Source of the DNA: Adiantum capillus-veneris | Taxonomy: Eukaryota; Streptophyta; Polypodiopsida; Polypodiales; Pteridaceae | Direction: 5' to 3' | Length of the DNA stretch: 64,000 nucleotides | NCBI GenBank assembly: GCA_014529385.2 | Contig: CM043954.1 | Location: 5,147,306-5,211,305 of the forward strand | Part shown: in pieces, positions 1 through 11,347 of the stretch | Position numbering within the stretch: position 1 is the first letter of the stretch | How the letters are laid out: each line of letters opens with the position of its first letter | Made by a program: the position numbers and the translations under genes | The notes under the pieces: generated by a model | The model's database searches: none | Seen by the model: the letters and a program-made list of their open reading frames with translations, nothing else | What the model was told of the DNA's origin: nothing

Positions 1-2
1 CC

Positions 3-1183
3 TTGAAAAAGGACCTTCACTTGAAATCCTATAGCACGTTTCAACAAGCTACAAGGGAAGCGTTATATCTTGTCGATAGTTGCAAAGCATATGGGGAAGT
101 GTCAGAGGATACTGATTCAGTAACCAGTGGATCTTCGTCGATTAAAAGCAAACCCTCTACCAAGAAGGATGTCCAGGCATCCTTGATGCCTACAGCTGAT
201 CAATTGATAGAGGAGATAACGAAGAGAATCCAGCAACATATGAGATCAAATCCGGTTATGAGATAGTCTCAGATGAGGAAGTGTGACATATGCGGGGGGG
301 ATCATCCAACGCCGTGGTGCACACAACAGCCGAAAGCACCAGCTGCGAATGGACGAGTACTGAAATGGTGCGCCATAGAATGGAAGAGTGTTTTTATAAC
401 AAAAACTATGTGAGGGAAAGACCGTATGGACCTCCAGCAGGACCATCCCAACCACCTCCTCCAAAGTATCAAGTTGGACCAAATATGAATCTGGTAGCAG
501 GAGCAGACAAACCTCAACTTGTATTGGGTCAACAACCTCCATTACCACGGGAAAATAGGGCCATGATTAGGTATGCTCAACCTTGTGAAGCATCACTAGG
601 AACAAATAGTACACTTCAAGTTTTGCATTATGGGGAACCGAATGAGCCTTACGCAACAGAACCCGAATCACAAATATACGCAGACGAAGCCTATCAACCG
701 TGGGAAAATAGCGAGGGTATGGCACTACCAACGTATGTAGCACAACCTTCAAGAGATCAATATTTGGTAGACGAAAGAACGTTAATGTTCATTGCGAACC
801 AGAATTACAAACCAAGAGGATATCCTAATAGAGCAGGACAACCAATGGGACCACCTCCTCAAAATCAAACACCAATTGGACAGCGCTATAGCTGTGGAAG
901 TATGGATCATTGGGAGCGTAACTGTCCTTTCAAAGGCGAAAGAGTGAAAATTTTTGGGTTTTGTGACGGATGTGGTGTGAATCACATATTGCCAGATTGC
1001 CCAAAAAATCCGGACAACAAGGGAAAAGTGACTATGAATATTGTGGGGGTGATACCAGGTGCAAGCAGCGGATCAAAAACCAATCCCATGATCCAAATCA
1101 ATGCGATAACCAGAGCCCAAGCCAAGGACTTAAGGAAAAATGAGTCCATGGAGGAAAAGGTCGAGTTGCCGATACCCACATAA
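3..1183 (+). pseudogene. gypsy gag (C-terminal half, zinc knuckles), frameshifted
   Basis: Gag is the structural protein that packages element RNA. The frame open from position 3 meets a TAG at 264-266, then continues in the same frame into a zinc knuckle (CDICGGDHPTPWC, about 282-320) before shifting to another frame near 390. The downstream frame is proline/glutamine rich and carries two more knuckles. The first has lost its leading Cys (RYSCGSMDHWERNC, Cys to Arg through one base); the second is CDGCGVNHILPDC near 964-1002. All have a short C-x2-C-x3/4-H-x4-C form. The N-terminal part of gag is outside the window. Confidence 0.75.
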
Positions 1184-1326
1184 AATGAGAGCGTATCCGT
1201 GAGAACCCAGCGAAAATCCTAGAAGGCAAAACGAGACAGGATGAAAATGAGAAGGTTGAACAGCCAAATTGCCATGCAAAACAAATTGCATGAAATGAAG
1301 GAGCAACTCAAACAAGAGAGAGAATA

Positions 1327-3451
1327 AAACTGTTGAGTTTAACAACAAGCCGAGGAAAGCGTCCTCAGGAGGATCGGTCTTGGTTGACAAAGTGCTAGAG
1401 AAGTTAGATGCTCTATTACAAGCGTACGAAGCAAGGCTAAAAACAAATCAAACTTTAGAGCAAAGATGGTTAAATTATCCTCAACCAGAAGTGGAAACAA
1501 AGCGTTTGGAAATGTGTAAACACCTCATTGAGACAGCCTAGGCGTTGATTGAAACTAAGATGGTTAGAACCCCAGAACAAGAAGTGTTGATTCACAAAGA
1601 GCGAGAAAAACTAAAAATTGATGAACCAAAACAAGTAAACGAACCCAAGCCTGAAACAATATTGCCATTGGATCATCGAGTGGTGCCGAACATGACTGAT
1701 GACGCTAAGTCAATGACGATGATACCAATTCCAGAAGTTGCAGAACAATGGCCACAACACTTATGGGAAACCATTAGAAACAGAAAGAACGGAAGCGCGA
1801 CGTTACATTCTGCTCCAATTCCTGAGATTAGCCTGGATAATGGATTTTATCCAGTCGATATACAATCGCTGTATGGGGATGCGAGAACAGAGGTTTCGGT
1901 GGAAAGAAAAGCCCAATCCTTGAAAACCCTGCCTTCATTTATAGGTGAACACGTGGCACAATCCGAGATAAGATTAGTTCCATCTCAAACGAGAACTATT
2001 CCACATATGGTTGACACAAAAAGTCTTCAAGAGATTCTCTCGACACCTATAAGATGCACAATCACGCTATCCAAACTCTTGAAAGTCATACCACACTTAT
2101 GGGAAGACATGTGGAAACATTTGGAGCACAAGGGAGTAAAGATTCCTCTTCCGACAAACCCTACGGAAGAAGAAAACAAACGTAAAAGTCAACCCAAAGT
2201 CCAACCAGTGCCCATAAACAAGGTCGGAGATTACTGTGAAGGCGAGGAGGGGAATACAACCCTACCTGTGGAATATCAGGATATAAAAACGATAGCTATC
2301 TTAAACAGTGGAGCGGGAGTAGCGATTGCTACCAAGAAAATCTGGGAGAAGTGGGGCCGACCTGCTCTCAGGAAAACGAGAATGAAACTGCAACTCGCAG
2401 ATGGGTATGCGGGGGGTTCACCTTTTAGTACCCCCCTATATAACATGCATTCGTGGGGTATTAAACAAAACCGAGACCATTGGGAATCCTGGACCAAATA
2501 GTTGTAACTTCGTGTGGAATTAACTATGAGCACACCTTTGCTGTGGTGGATTTCGGGAAAACGAACAACTTTGACATTATTTTGGGACGAACTTTTATGC
2601 GTCAACTCAAAATGATACAAGATTGGGGGTATGACCAAATCTACCTAAGGCACGAAGAGCTAATAACGAAGATCAACATGAAGGATCACAGCTATAGAGA
2701 CGTTGCAAAAACACTAGTGCAAGAATTTAATTCAGCCACTGTAAATGAAAAAGAAATACCTGCATGGATGCAAACAAAAGCGCATGTCTGGATGTGTGGA
2801 GCATCTGATTGTGGAGAGATAATCAAAGAGGAATGCGTTTTGGAAAGATCCATAGATGACGAGGCTTATTTCCTAGAACCTTTTCCTGAACATTTATTTG
2901 AGTCATTCGGGTGGACTCAAATATTGTCAACCTTGGACATATGTGTTAACGAATGTACACCTACGAAATTTTGTGACGAAGAAGGATACGACCTAGTAAC
3001 GTTGCAAATGGCTAGCGTCATCCTTGAGTCAGGATCGGAGAGCGAAGAACAAGAAGAACCTCCACGGGAGACCGAGTGTAAAAGAATAATTGATGAGATA
3101 TCTGTAGTGAACGATAGGAATCGAACAGAGGAGGAATTCACAGATTCACTATGCTGTGACCTTCCATCACTGGACGATGAAATCCAATTTATAGAGGCTG
3201 ATGATGAAAGATCAAGCGCATCAGAGACGAAAAGGAAATATAGGTCGAGACAGGATAGGTTTTACGAGTTTCATAACCAAAAACCTAGTCGACAGGTGCG
3301 GTATAAATCCAAGAGAGCTAGAAAATCAAGGGCAAATAAGCATAATTTGATGCCTCTTGTCAATGACAGAATGGGATATCTAAAGCTTGTCAAATATGAG
3401 GATTGTGTCAAAGACGAGGTCACTGACCGGTTTATCAAAACTAAACCGTGA
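1327..3451 (+). pseudogene. gypsy protease (retropepsin) and linker, frameshifted, active site mutated
   Basis: The retropepsin would process the gag-pol polyprotein. The frame runs from about 1327 through an in-frame TAG near 1540 and is then open to 2501. The active-site region reads LNSGAG (about 2305), so the catalytic Asp of the usual D-S/T-G triad is Asn. The ADG flap-like segment follows near 2395. A frameshift near 2440-2490 moves the C-terminal half into the frame open at 2480-3451, where FDIILGRTFM gives the typical I-L-G motif. The remainder is a charged linker rich in Glu and Lys, with no recognised domain, leading into RT. Confidence 0.75.
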
Positions 3452-4800
3452 AAAAACAACAATAAGAACAGACACGAGAAGCAAACGACTGTCACAGAAA
3501 GGGGGAAAAGCAAAGTCTGGAATGACCAAAACAAAGAGGAAAACAGAGTACAATAAGCTCAAGCGAACCCTCAGAGACATATGGACGAATGACTTTGAAA
3601 CGAATGAGGACACGAGTTCTGACAAGATGGATGCACCGTCCCATTATAAGAAGTATACCATACAAGATAGGAAAATCATAGTGCAACAACCTATGAGGGA
3701 ATTTAAGGAACCGGGTACATCGTACGACGGTCCTGAAAAAGCCAAACGAATAGATCTAGCGGAGCCGGGAGAAGATCCAAAACCTGCATATATTGCCACG
3801 GATCTTACAGAAGAAGAGGAAAAGATTTTGCTAGCTACTCTTAAACAGTATAGAGATGTGTTTGCATGGTCATACAAAGATCTTAAGGGGGGTGGATCCT
3901 AGTATCTGTCAACACACAGTACCCCTTAAGAATGACGCCAAACCCTACAGACAACGTCCCTATACTTACAATGAAACGTTTTCCAAAAAGATCAAGGAGG
4001 AGATAGATAAACTTAATGAGGCAGAGTTTATTTACGAAATTGAGCACATCGAATGGGTTTCACCGATTGTGGTGGTCCCGAAGAAAAATGGAAAGTTAAG
4101 AGTGTGTGTCAATCTCAAGAAAGTAAACGCGGCTACAATTTGAGACAACTATCCCCTACCCATTACTGATCATGTAATAGAAAGGGTGGCAGGCAAAGAG
4201 GCTTATAGCTTCTTAGATGGATTTTTGGGTTACAACCAACTCGCAATAAAGCCAAAGGATTAGCATAAAAGGGCTTTTGCAACCGAATGGGGTATTTTTG
4301 CATTTCGGGTAATGGCTTTTGGCCTAACAAATGCACCAGCCACATTTCAAAGGTTGATGGGTCATGCTTTTCAAGAATATCTAAGACAATTCTTAGAAAT
4401 TTACATGGATGACCTGTGTGTTCACTCCCTTGTAAGACTGGAGCACATAGAGCACTTGACCAAGGTGTTCGAAAAATGCAGACTGTATCGGATTTGCCTG
4501 AATCCGGAGAAATGTGTCTTCATGGTAAGACAAGGCAAAATATTGGGACATATAGTGTCCAAAAACGGTATTTTGACAGACATGGAGAAGATCAACGTCA
4601 TTGTTGATCTACCACGACTAGTAAAGGTAAAGGAGGTACAGGCATTTATGGGCCATTGTGGATATTATCGCAGATTTATCAACTCATACGCTATAATTGC
4701 GAAACCACTTTACGCTCTGATAACTAAATCTGAGTGGACAGAGGAGTGCGAGGAAGCTTTTCAAACGTTGAAGCAGAGATTAATTTCGCTCCAATTTTGA
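3387..4800 (+). pseudogene. gypsy reverse transcriptase, stops and frameshifts
   Basis: This domain copies element RNA into DNA. The frame open at 3387-3902 ends with FAWSYKDLKG, after which the RT continues one frame over (3856 onward): SPIVVVPKKNGKLRVCVNLK (RT motif 1-2 region), an in-frame TGA at 4141-4143, then YPLPITD, SFLDGFLGYNQ (motif A, catalytic Asp present), an in-frame TAG at 4261-4263, then FGLTNAPATFQRLM (motif B) and YMDD (motif C, about 4403-4414, intact). The thumb/connection region runs to 4800. The active-site residues survive although the frame is broken at least three times, so inactivation seems to be by stops and indels. Confidence 0.85.
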
Positions 4801-5955
4801 AGGCTCCGAATTGGGAGAAGATATTTCACATCCACGTAGATGCATCAGCTTATGCAATAGGATGCATACTTGCACAACCCGGAGAGAACAACATGGATTT
4901 TCCAATAAGTTACTACAGTAGACAACTAAACAATGCAGAGAAGAATTACACAACAACTGAGAGGGAGGGATTGGGTATGGTCTACGCAGTGAAAAAGTTT
5001 AGACACTACTTACTTTCCAATAAAGTTGTATTCTTCGTTCATCACCAAGCACTGCTGTACTTAGTAAACAAACCTTGCAGTACAGGGAGAATTGTTCGAT
5101 GGTTCATCATACAACTTGAATTTGATTTCACGGTAGTAGTCAAGAAAGGAACTACACACCAAAGAGCGGATCATTTATCTAGAATGATGAATGGAGAAAA
5201 CACTGTAGGAGTTGATGATGATTTGCCAGATTCATATCTTTTCAACATAGAAATGGTTACAAGATGGAGCGAGGATGTAATTCCTTTGCAGACTATCGGG
5301 TCAATGAATGTGACAAGACAACAATCTACCATTGCAGCATCCAGATCATTGGTAATGTTGGCGGGAAGGCTATACAAACAAGGATCGGATCAAATCCTTA
5401 GGCTTTGTGTTGAATTGAGTGAACAGGAATTGTACCTAAACCAAGCCCATGTACAAACAACGGGGATTCACAATGGGCATGCACAGATGTATCAAAAATT
5501 GATGAGAATGGGTGTGTATTGGCTGAAAATGCGACATAGTATTCATATGCATGTCAAATATTGCGTTAAATGCACGCTTCAAAAGCCAATAGAGCATGCG
5601 ACTCTATTCAGATTATCTGTAGCACCCCGATGGAGTAACTACATTGTTGAATACCTCACCACCAAGATACTGCCTGAGGGGATGAGTAGATCACGAATCA
5701 AAACAATCATGAAAGAGGCAGAAAACTATGTACTGATTGAGGACACTCTTTACAAGAGGGGAAAAGACAATCAATTGAGAATGTGCGCCACTGAAGAGGA
5801 ATACATTCCTATCTTAGAGCAAGCACACGGCGGACAAGCTGGTGGACATTTCTTAGCTGACAAAACGGCCAAAGCAATTCTTATTGCAGGCATATGGTAG
5901 CCTACGCTATTCATGGACGCAGAAGAGTTTGTGAAACGATGTGACGATTGCTAGA
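4734..5955 (+). pseudogene. gypsy RNase H followed by two tandem HHCC-type zinc modules
   Basis: RNase H spans roughly the first 145 codons: IHVDASAYAIG (first Asp), TTEREGL (Glu), then FFVHHQALLYL, where the family normally has D-H, so the third catalytic Asp looks replaced by His. After it comes a module beginning GRLYKQGSDQ and containing AHVQTTGIHNGH and YCVKC, which is an integrase N-terminal H2C2 pattern. After a WSNYIVEYL linker there is a second such module: DTLYKRGKDN, QAHGGQAGGH, then a TAG at 5898-5900 and CDDC near 5939-5952. Standard elements have one module. The second is the normally placed one, directly before the integrase core. Confidence 0.75.
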
Positions 5956-5984
5956 AAACAAAAATTCCTAGAGCACGAGATGAT

Positions 5985-7133
5985 ATGCCCTTGAGGCCAA
6001 TGATGGGGGCAAGAGCGTTTGCAAAATGGGGAATAGATTTTGTAGGACCGATAGCGCCTCCAAGATATAAAATGCACGCTCAATACATTATTCTGGCAAC
6101 ATATTATCTAACAAAATGGGTGGAAGCTAAAGCAACAGTTAGAAATGATGCAAAAACGACAGCACAGTTTTTGTATGAGAACATTTTCACCAGATATGGC
6201 TTACAAATTGAGCTCGTGAGCGATAGAGGCACTCACTTCATCAATGAGGTGATTGAATTCCTATTGAACGAATTCATGGTGATTCACAAGAAGTCCGCCC
6301 CCTATCACCCACAAGCGAATGGCCAAGCAGAAAGTACGAATAAAATTTTGGTGACAATTCTCACCAAAATTGTCGGCGAATCAAGAGCTGACTGCGATCA
6401 AAAGTTGCATTCAGCTTTAAGGGCATATAGAGTGGCTTACAAAACATTGATCAGTACGACTCCGTTCAACATGGTTTATGGAATTCAAGCGATTTTTCCA
6501 CTTGAATTCCTTATCCCTACGCTTCGAGTCGCTAAACAATTAGAATGGACGGACCATGAATTATCCAATCAGGTAGATGTCCTGGAAAAACTGGATGAAA
6601 CTAGATTGAGAGCCGTTGCATCAATCTACGCGCAAAAACGAAACATTAAATCTTTCTTTGATCAACATGTTATCAGCAAGGAATTTGCTATTGGGGATTA
6701 CGTCTTAATGTATACCCTGAAACAACATTCCCGGAAACTCAAAAAGCGAGGAAATGGACCCTATGTGATTCATGACATATCATCTAGCGGTGCCATCAAA
6801 CTTGCGACATTAGAGGGAGACGAAATGCCTAACTGGATTGGTGGTTGCAGACTAAAGAAATACAACATACCACTAACCACAGAGATGCTTGCCAAAATAC
6901 AGGCTGCGAAGGAGCGCAAGAACAAAGCAAAGGAAACAAAAGCTCAAGCGCAAGAAGAGGACAAAGTCAGGATTTTAAAAAGAAAACAAACCTTACAACA
7001 ACAAATAATTCCTCCACCAACAGACATGGCTCAAATTCCTTTGTCTATAATTCAAACTGATGAGCAATGGAAACAAGAATCGATGTTCGCATCAATGTCA
7101 GACTCCCGCATGGCAGATATCAGCGAGCATTGA
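5985..7133 (+). pseudogene. gypsy integrase core and C-terminal GPY module
   Basis: The integrase inserts element DNA into the genome. The core is open for 382 codons. DDE residues are visible as the Asp in WGIDFVGP, the Asp in VSDRGTHF and the Glu in NGQAESTN, with the family-typical H-P-Q-A-N-G context. The C-terminal part carries a GDYVL strand and a GPYVI module, as in the GPY/F group of Ty3 integrases, then a basic Lys/Glu/Gln-rich tail. The upstream zinc finger is separated by stops at 5898-5900 and near 5953, so the protein as a whole is broken even though this core is intact. Confidence 0.85.
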
Positions 7134-7641
7134 TTGACACAGAAGCAAGAGTCAATGCGGTCAACTTTTCCACTTACAGGATGCTTATAGATGAACCCCT
7201 CGTGCAATCCACACGTGATCTACAAGCAGCAAACGGTGCAACAATGCCAACATTGGGGATAGTAAACTTACCAATCAATGTTGATGGAAATAGTTGTCCA
7301 CATCAATTTGCTTGGGAGAATCAATATGCTTGGGAGTTCCATGGATGAGAACATACAATGCAGTCACTGAATGGTCAGAACATGCGTTAAGGTACACACA
7401 CGACTCTAACGTGTACATGACTCCATTTTCCAAAACAGATCACTCGTGGCCGAGTATCCCCATCGACAATAAGCAACCGGCTAATCAGCCAAAAACACCA
7501 CCAAAGGTTATTCAGAAGGTCTGGATAAAGAAAACATTATTGACCAACAAACCAAGCAAGATCTGGCTACCTAAGGACAAACTCCAGACGGAAGTAGCAT
7601 CATCTCCAAAACATTCAGAAGTTACTACAAAGTGGAAATGA
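7067..7641 (+). pseudogene. Second retropepsin-like domain downstream of integrase, frameshifted
   Basis: The N-terminal half (7067-7348) has ALIDTEARVNAVNFSTYRML, AANGATMPTLG and PINVDG. This is the layout of a clan AA aspartyl protease with D-T-G-A changed to D-T-E-A. The C-terminal half continues one frame over (7294-7641) as GVPWMRTYNAVTEW, matching the usual hydrophobic-G-x-P-W-hydrophobic, Y-N-A, x-W ending. The frame change lies between about 7300 and 7350. It overlaps the end of the integrase frame at 7067-7133. A protease after the integrase is not the usual gypsy order; a nested remnant of another element is the main alternative. Confidence 0.6.
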
Positions 7642-8202
7642 CAACCAAAACTGGAGAACACTAAAGTTTCAACGTCAGAGCTCAAAAGAAAACCCAAAAC
7701 TCACAACAAGAAGCCTGAATCTCCCAAATGGCACTGGAAACCGGTGAAAGCTAAAGAAAAATCTGTAAAGATACAAAAAACCACATATAAATGGGTTCCA
7801 AAAATAGTTGCCGTCACAACACCAACAATCAGGGAAAGAGCAATTCAGCTGCAAGCTCTTCTGTTCCATAAACAGCTACCCTCGCCAGCAAAAGCCACTG
7901 AAAACAACTTTCAGTCCCCGCATCTTGCACAACACATTGTTACCCAACGCATTGTTTCAAACATCAGAATAGCGCCACATTACACGGCCATGCATAGACA
8001 CAGATTTCAAAACCTATACACATGCACCCAACCTTCGTCCGGGGCGACTAAGACAAGGAAGGGGGGAGTAATTGATGAATCTAGAAAACAACAGTCAGGG
8101 CCATTAAGGGGTCAAACGTGTATATATGTACATAATGTGTGTGGTTTTTCATTATTTAGAGTTCAGTTTGGAACATATTCGATCAAAACCTGGCATTTTT
8201 AG
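7642..8202 (+). pseudogene. Lys-rich tail with repeated W-x-P-K motifs, unrecognised
   Basis: The frame of the second protease-like half continues through a TGA at 7639-7641 to 8202. It is rich in Lys, Pro, Thr and Gln and repeats a short Trp-basic motif: KVWIKK and KIWLPK upstream of the stop, then WHWKPVK and YKWVPK. No known domain is recognised. The polypurine tract at 8053-8072 lies inside the frame, so the last 40 or so codons are probably not coding. It could be a nucleic-acid-binding tail of the element's polyprotein. Confidence 0.4.
8053..8072 (+). other. Polypurine tract-like site
   Basis: An almost pure purine run (AAGGAAGGGGGGAGTAA core) stands at the end of the pol-like reading frames, as a plus-strand priming site would. 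A following LTR would start at TG near 8074, but no matching LTR copy is in the window, so the boundary is not proven. Confidence 0.4.
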
Positions 8203-8998
8203 CGTTTTTGTATCATCCGATCAGCATAATAATGAGCTGTAATGACAAAATCCGGAGCATTGGGATGCTTCTAAAGAAAATATATGCTTAGGGCTGAGTA
8301 TAATAATTTTGGCTAACTTTTGCCAGTTAATAAGTATTTTCAATTTATTTTGTTTGATTTTCGTTAATAAACATCAAAAATTAAAAAATCTCGCTCACAA
8401 GTGTCTGAATCAAGTTCTGGAAGCAAATGCCGAAGTATCATGATAAGGTTATCAATCATGAAAGATATGAAGCTAATCTGAAGATGTCAAATTTTGGCCT
8501 TAATGATCATGACTACATTTCGCCAAAATCGCATCAAATGGTCATACGACGCCCGAATGAAAAACGGTTTGACTCACAAGTGGTATGCAGATTATATCGG
8601 GATCAAAGGTGAGAAAAATAAGCCCTGTGTCACAGAAATCTCGGGAAGATATAGGTCAGATAGGCCAAATTCTAGCTCATTGTTCATTTTCACCTTTTGA
8701 GAGAGAAGGAGAGAGCTTTTTGACCTAGAGCGAGCTGTCACATTTCTACCCCGTACGGACGATCGGAGCCACCATTTCACACCAGATTTCACAGGTATGT
8801 TCCCTATCAAGTAAATATCAAGTCTTATGAATGCAAGCGCGAATCATTGCACAAACGAGCGAAGGGATCAAATCAAGGTCAAAGAGGTCAAGGGCCCTTA
8901 GGGTATCCAATCAAAACTTTTTTCAGCCACAAAACACATCAATGTGCTCCCCACAAGGTCAGGAACAAAGCCTTGTGGTCAAATCACAATTTGGTGGT

Positions 8999-9024
8999 GG
9001 TACACCGATCGCGATCGGTGTACC
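8999..9024. repeat. 26 bp perfect palindrome, GATCGCGATC core
   Basis: The two 13-base arms are exact reverse complements around the centre of GATCGCGATC. CTCACTG follows. This is the longest of the copies in the region. Confidence 0.85.
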
Positions 9025-9850
9025 TCACTGACAAAAATTGGGACAGATCTTGCAAAACACCTCCCCTCAGCCTCGCCTACAATCTGCTGGTGTCAAAATC
9101 AATTTTGGCCTCCATGGTACGATCGCAATCGGTGCCCCCAGATGCAGATTTTGCAACTTTTGACTTGGCCCATGCTTGGAACTCAGTTAAAAGTACACTC
9201 TCTTGAATTTTCATGGAAAATGCACAAATTTTGCTCATGGAATGGGCCCAATTTGTCAAACACAACCAAAAAGGGAAAAAATTGACCTACAATTGCCAAA
9301 ATCCTGTTAAAAATAATGATGGATGATTTGAAAGGTACACTTGTCTGACTGAGAGTCAGAACAGTTGTAGAAACCCTCGAATGGATCTTAGAATCTCCTA
9401 CAAGTGCAAATATAGTCGTTTCAGTCTCGAATGATCACACAAAGATAGAATTGGAGCCGAGCCAATGCCAAAGACCAAAAGGTTACTTAGGGATGCTGAA
9501 ATATCACATGGATATCCAAGGAATGCCTGAAAAATGCAAAAATCTGTAAAACCTCCTAAGACAGGGTATAAAGTGCTTGATAAGGTCAAAATCAGACAAT
9601 GGAGTAGGTTGACGGTAGCAGAACATAATGGAAGCAGTGGGAGCTCTTAAACTAACTTCAACTAACTCCAGGATCCATCCAAAATTCATCAGGAAAACCC
9701 AATATGGTTAGACTTAGTAAAATATAGTCAAACAGTGAAAAATTGCTCTAATTTGTTCATTTTAAGTCCAAACTTGGAAATAAATCATCAGTGGGCTAGG
9801 CAGGCTTAAGGGTTCATGACCATGTAGTTTTCACCAAAAACAGGCCCAGA

Positions 9851-9870
9851 ACACCGATCGCGATCGGTGT
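9851..9870. repeat. 20 bp perfect palindrome, GATCGCGATC core
   Basis: Reads ACACCGATCG and its exact reverse complement, followed by ACCTCAGC, so the right flank repeats that of the copy at 8999. Confidence 0.85.
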
Positions 9871-10126
9871 ACCTCAGCTTCAGATTTTGACAAAAACCTA
9901 TCAGATCCTTGTAGACATCTTGTTCAAGTCACCAACCAAGTTTCAAGCCATTTGGATATCAAAAACTCATGAAAAGTCAGAGTCTAGTCCAAAACCAACT
10001 TGTAACCCAGAAATGGGACCTGTAAACTCAAAAGTGGTTCAAATGACACACAAAGTGGATCAAAATGACCCTCCAACTATCAGCAACACACTCATCTGAT
10101 CAAATCTAAATTTGTCCTTTGTACTA

Positions 10127-10148
10127 CGATCGCGATCGGTGTACCTCA
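10127..10148. repeat. Diverged copy of the GATCGCGATC palindrome
   Basis: A 12 bp palindromic core CGATCGCGATCG is followed by GTGTACCTCA as in the other copies; the left arm has diverged. Confidence 0.7.
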
Positions 10149-10348
10149 GACCCAAAATTGGCTCAGATTTTTATCTGTCATCATAGCTCTAGTCTTCCTA
10201 GTCCCACTGGTGAAATATGGACAAGAATGGATGAAATTTGTTCAAGTTATGATCAGTTTTAACTTTTGAACTATTTTTTTACTAAAAGTCTAAATGTGAT
10301 TGATTGCGAAGGGAAAATCCTGTCAGCTTGTGATTCTCCTTACACAGA

Positions 10349-11347
10349 ATGCCTCACCAAAAGAAAGAAAGGCAGTGGACAACAACACCATATGAAGTGG
10401 AGGAGCTCGCCACAAATGAAAAGGCTCACATCTTGGATGAAATACTTGCTCAAATCCCTGCCCACATATTCATCTCGAAGTTTAAGGATGCGAATGGTGA
10501 CTTGGTAAAGACAACTATCATGCCACGGGAGATATGGAATCTCCACCAAAGGCCGGAGGTAATAGAGGCAGTGCGAGCTGTACACTTGCACCAATTTTTC
10601 AGATTACAACCATGGGGAACAGATTACATGAGGGCCCACGAGCTCATGAGCTCGATACAATATGATGGGCAGGCAATGCTCACAGACAAGGATGGGTCGA
10701 AGGTGAAAGTAAAGATCACGAAGGAAATCATCAACGAAGCTTTACATTTCCTTCCAGGGCAACACGATTTGCTGGTGAAGACAAAGTCACTGGACAATGA
10801 GAAGGCATTTGTTAAAGCAAAGGGAAATAAATACAAATACAGTGACATGATTTACAGAGAGCTGGAATTGCCGATATCTCAGCATTTCAGAGTACAAAAG
10901 CCTCCTCGCTACACCGAGCCAATCCTGCACATTGTCGTAGTCATGGCTCTAGCGACGGCAGAAAATAGAACCATTCACTGCGACTACGGTTCTTACATTC
11001 TGGACAATCTGATTGAAGCGAATTTGAAAAGCTCGGCAAAAAACAAAAGCTACATGAGTGCAGGGCCGATGCTAACCAGAATAGCATCCCAGGCTTTGGG
11101 AATGATCGAAGATTTGCCAGCTGTTGCCAGCTCTCAAATGGCCCTGATCCAGAAAGCCAAGCTGGTTGCTCATTCCGTAAGGACGACCCCTAGCGTGCAT
11201 CATTGCGCTCAGCAAAGGCCACCAATAAAATTTCGAGTGATGAAGAAAAAACGGAGACAGATGATGAAGGAAAGTCTCAATATTCTAAAGACAAAGTGCC
11301 TTCAAAGTTTGAGGAAAGCGAGGAGGAAGACTCCACAAAGCCGCTAG
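10349..11347 (+). pseudogene. Extra ORF of the gypsy element, N-terminal domain (unrecognised)
   Basis: Open for 332 codons from an ATG at 10349. The first 270 or so residues look like a folded domain with regular hydrophobic spacing (for example WNLHQRPEVIEAV, QHFRVQKPPRYTEPILHIVV, YILDNLIEANL). It resembles in general style the plant-retrotransposon-associated domains found in extra ORFs of the Tat group, but I cannot name the family. After about 11215 the last 40 codons are probably out of frame: the frame one base over gives an acidic Ser/Glu/Asp stretch that joins the next segment. It might instead be the gag of a second element. Confidence 0.5.

Larger units (their letters stand above)
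1..8073 (+). mobile_element. Decayed Ty3/gypsy LTR-retrotransposon, internal region (5' end outside window)
   Basis: Reading along the plus strand one meets gag zinc knuckles, a retropepsin, RT with YMDD, RNase H, an integrase with HHCC and DDE residues, and then a second retropepsin-like domain. This protease-RT-RNaseH-integrase order is that of Ty3/gypsy. The RT entry phrase FAWSY and the integrase GPY module resemble the Athila/Tat side of the group, which is inference. Many stops and frameshifts make it non-functional. The 5' LTR and primer-binding site lie left of the window. The 3' limit is uncertain: a polypurine tract sits at 8053-8072, but a second one near 13750 may be the real 3' end, in which case the extra ORF at 10349-13728 is part of the same element. 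Confidence 0.85.
8203..10348. other. Non-coding spacer or LTR-like region with recurring palindromes
   Basis: No credible coding region. It contains a TA-rich stretch near 8120-8350 and, from 8990 on, a recurring GATCGCGATC palindrome followed by GTACCTCA-like text. It could be a long LTR of the gypsy element to its left, or an untranslated spacer ahead of the extra ORF at 10349. No primer-binding site was recognised. Confidence 0.4.
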
